This document shows, in pieces, positions 62,244-64,000 of a DNA stretch of 64,000 nucleotides (position 1 is the stretch's first letter; every line of letters begins with the position of its first letter). The notes below the pieces were generated by a model. The model made no database searches. It was not told the DNA's origin and saw only the letters and a program-made list of their open reading frames with translations. The stretch is taken from contig OW204004.1 in assembly GCA_934047225.1 (NCBI GenBank), forward strand, positions 3,786,401 through 3,850,400. The letters run 5' to 3'. Made by a program: the position numbers and the translations under genes. The stretch is from Ypsolopha sequella (lineage: Eukaryota > Arthropoda > Insecta > Lepidoptera > Ypsolophidae).

Positions 62244-62546
62244 AAGGCAATGATAATAAGTGGCACGCACGTCGATAACAATTTTATGCACTATTACTGC
62301 AATCACGCATGATATTTGATGCAGTACCTATTCATTGATAGAGCAGGAATAAAAGTAAAACGACCAATAATTTCAACCCAATTTTATAATTATTTACAAT
62401 CACAGCATATTTACAATTGGAAACATAATTCTAATTTAAGTATACCCATTTATACGTCTAAATATAAGTGGATTACATATTCGTGCCAATAAGAACGTTT
62501 GTTTTTTGATAATGAATAATGATGGTGAATCCTTCCGTAATCAATT

Positions 62547-63227
62547 TCATGCGAGACGGTAGACCGATGTTTCCTCCGGTGATAATGTTGGTAAACGAGG
62601 GGGCCTACGCGGGGGGCGTCGTCTGCGTCGAGGCTTGCATTCACAATGTAGGGCGCACAACCCAATCCCAGCGCATCCAGACAAAAACAACGGCAAAGCT
62701 AGTGTTCTTGTCACCGTGGCTACCTGCTCCCCTCGCGACCAACGTGGAATCACGACACTTGTATCAGCTCTAGACCAGAAACATTGATATCTCGCTCCCA
62801 CGTAACCGTAGCTCGTCGTGAAATTCTCACAATCCACATTAGGTGGATAGCCACATCCTTTTATATTCACAAACAGAATCGCTGGACGCCATTCTCTAGT
62901 ATACGCTTTGTATTTTACGTGTAGTTGAGTGCATTTGTACGCATCGCTCGTGCAGCCCTCCCTGCATGATGCCCATGTGCAGTTGTCGAGGCCCAGTCGA
63001 TCGTCTCTGCGTTCAGTCACGCACTCTGCAGGTACTGGATCGAAGTCAGCGGCCAATGCGCTAAGCGCTGGGTCAGCGTATAATGGAACAAGAAAGAGTA
63101 GAGCTGAAGCACCTCCTCCGAGTAAAGCAGCAAGCATTACAGTAATGTATCGCGTTAATTTGGCCCGGGTCTCGCCTCTGCGGCGAGACGGGCGAACGAC
63201 AAGCCTTTCGGAGCTACCACCCCTCAT
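62547..63227 (-). CDS. TipE/Teh-family sodium-channel auxiliary subunit, single exon
   Basis: Insect TipE and its Teh homologues are membrane proteins that raise surface expression and modify gating of the Para voltage-gated sodium channel in neurons (family knowledge). This 226-residue frame shows the family topology: a basic cytoplasmic N-terminus, a membrane segment at about 28-50, a large Cys-rich outer loop with at least eight Cys (69, 83, 88, 92, 99, 125, 133, 149), a second membrane segment at about 174-195, and an Arg/Pro-rich cytoplasmic tail. The signature NCTWASCREGCTSDAYKC sits at 82-99. Glycosylation sequons are N82-C-T and N135-F-T. The start has an in-frame TGA four codons upstream. 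There is no intron, and it is much shorter than Drosophila TipE. It resembles Teh1-type paralogues most, but the paralogue is not settled. Confidence 0.88.
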   Translation of the reverse strand: MRGGSSERLVVRPSRRRGETRAKLTRYITVMLAALLGGGASALLFLVPLYADPALSALAADFDPVPAECVTERRDDRLGLDNCTWASCREGCTSDAYKCTQLHVKYKAYTREWRPAILFVNIKGCGYPPNVDCENFTTSYGYVGARYQCFWSRADTSVVIPRWSRGEQVATVTRTLALPLFLSGCAGIGLCALHCECKPRRRRRPPRRPPRLPTLSPEETSVYRLA

Positions 63228-63702
63228 GTTGCAATCGCGTCAACCCATGGTGAACTGGTTACCTTATTTCCTAAATCCGTAGGTAATCAGCGTAACTACG
63301 CATGCGCCAATTTCGAACATGCGCACACCATCTATTGAGTGCAGCAGTTCAACAATTTTATTTCTTACTTATGGGAAGCTGAAATAGTTGAAAAACAGGT
63401 CCAACGAAAGATTCATTTATGTATTCATAATAATGTAAATGGATAAACAAAATAGCAGTTGGCCAGAATTCCGATAAATAAAATAAACTTATCCATAAAA
63501 CAAAATTAAACTAATCTAAAGTAAAATATCAACTAAAGAAAAAAAAAACTAAATGAAAAAAAATCTCCAAATCGCCGTCTCGTCTTGTGACAGGGTTAAA
63601 CTAAACTTGTCACCTTAAATTCCAATTTGTAATATTTCTGTTCAAAAATTACAACCTTTCCTATACAAAAGCTCCTCAGTTGCTGATAGCAAAATAAAAA
63701 GG
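63228..63702 (-). other. Upstream region of the TipE-family gene
   Basis: AT-rich; the promoter presumably lies here. The first 100 bases are GC-richer (CGCATGCGCC and CATGCGCACA near 63299-63330, an NRF1-like palindromic TGCGCATG-type sequence). No TATA box stood out. Confidence 0.4.
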
Positions 63703-63940
63703 CCATATTTGAAGAGCTTATTCAGTCAATGGTATAGAACAACTTTTACTATGGAGGCAACTCAGAAATCTCAAAAAAAAATCTGCCCTTTCATACATTT
63801 CAGCCGAGCGGCATTGCATTTTTCTATGAAAAAGTTATTTTTTTTTTTTCGAGATACAGGGTTTGTTCCATAGTAAAAAAAAATCTATACCATTGACTGA
63901 ATAAGCTCTTCAAATATGGTTACACCTTTCTGTTACACGT
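63703..63940. mobile_element. Foldback MITE, ACGTGTAACAG ends, copy 2
   Basis: Same arms as 3170-3429 with the core reversed. It lacks the outermost 20 or so bases on its left side. Confidence 0.75.
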
Positions 63941-63982
63941 TGTATAATATATAAATGGAAAATGGATATTTAAATGAAAAGT

Positions 63983-64000
63983 AATTTAGGAGGTGATTCA
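63983..64000. mobile_element. MITE B, start of a third copy (cut by window end)
   Basis: TTAGGAGGTGATTCA matches the arm of MITE B and then the window stops. Confidence 0.5.

Overview
This window is nuclear DNA from an insect, most likely a moth or butterfly (Lepidoptera). It is AT-rich. Its genes are split by introns that obey GT-AG, with CAG acceptors and GTRAGT-like donors. It is crowded with tRNA-derived SINE pieces, short inverted-repeat elements, repeats starting TTTAGGGTTCCGTA, and the decayed ends of non-LTR retrotransposons. There are no bacterial operons, and I saw no CRISPR array, rRNA or convincing functional tRNA gene.

Three host genes can be read. (1) The minus strand from 46,535 down to 5,582 carries the insect orthologue of WDR1/AIP1 (flare, flr), an actin-filament disassembly factor. 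I reconstructed 14 coding exons whose phases all agree, giving 607 codons plus a stop, the usual length of the family. The coding sequence is under 2 kb, but transposons have stretched the gene over 41 kb, with one 19-kb intron. (2) Head to head with it, about 0.7 kb away on the plus strand, lies cyclin J (CycJ; 47,231-56,049): six coding exons and 440 codons. The gap between the two start codons is probably a shared, divergent promoter. (3) At 62,547-63,227 on the minus strand is an intact single-exon gene of the TipE/Teh family, auxiliary subunits of insect voltage-gated sodium channels. The three products are not in one pathway; their neighbourhood is ordinary insect gene order.

Layout. 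1-5,581: intergenic, with foldback elements and retroelement scraps. 5,582-27,158: flr exons 14 to 3, with a LINE carrying a 732-codon reverse-transcriptase reading frame at 14.0-16.2 kb, a P-element-like transposon with nested insertions at 16.7-20.6 kb, and a broken duplicate of one flr exon at 21.3 kb. 27,159-46,163: the giant flr intron, holding a hAT-type MITE, an interrupted reverse-transcriptase fragment, and an 8.6-kb LTR-type element with 3,034-bp direct terminal repeats and no coding capacity. 46,164-47,230: flr exons 2 and 1 and the divergent promoter. 47,231-56,049: CycJ. 56,050-62,546: CycJ 3' side, a 139/87-bp minisatellite and more MITEs. 62,547-64,000: the TipE-family gene and flanking MITEs.

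The best leads are the LTR-type element (4-bp target duplication, apparently identical repeats, no genes) and the P-like transposon (8-bp target duplication, THAP-type first exon, and a related copy of its pre-insertion site at 335-480). I see no new defence or metabolic system; the novelty here is in mobile elements and gene structure.
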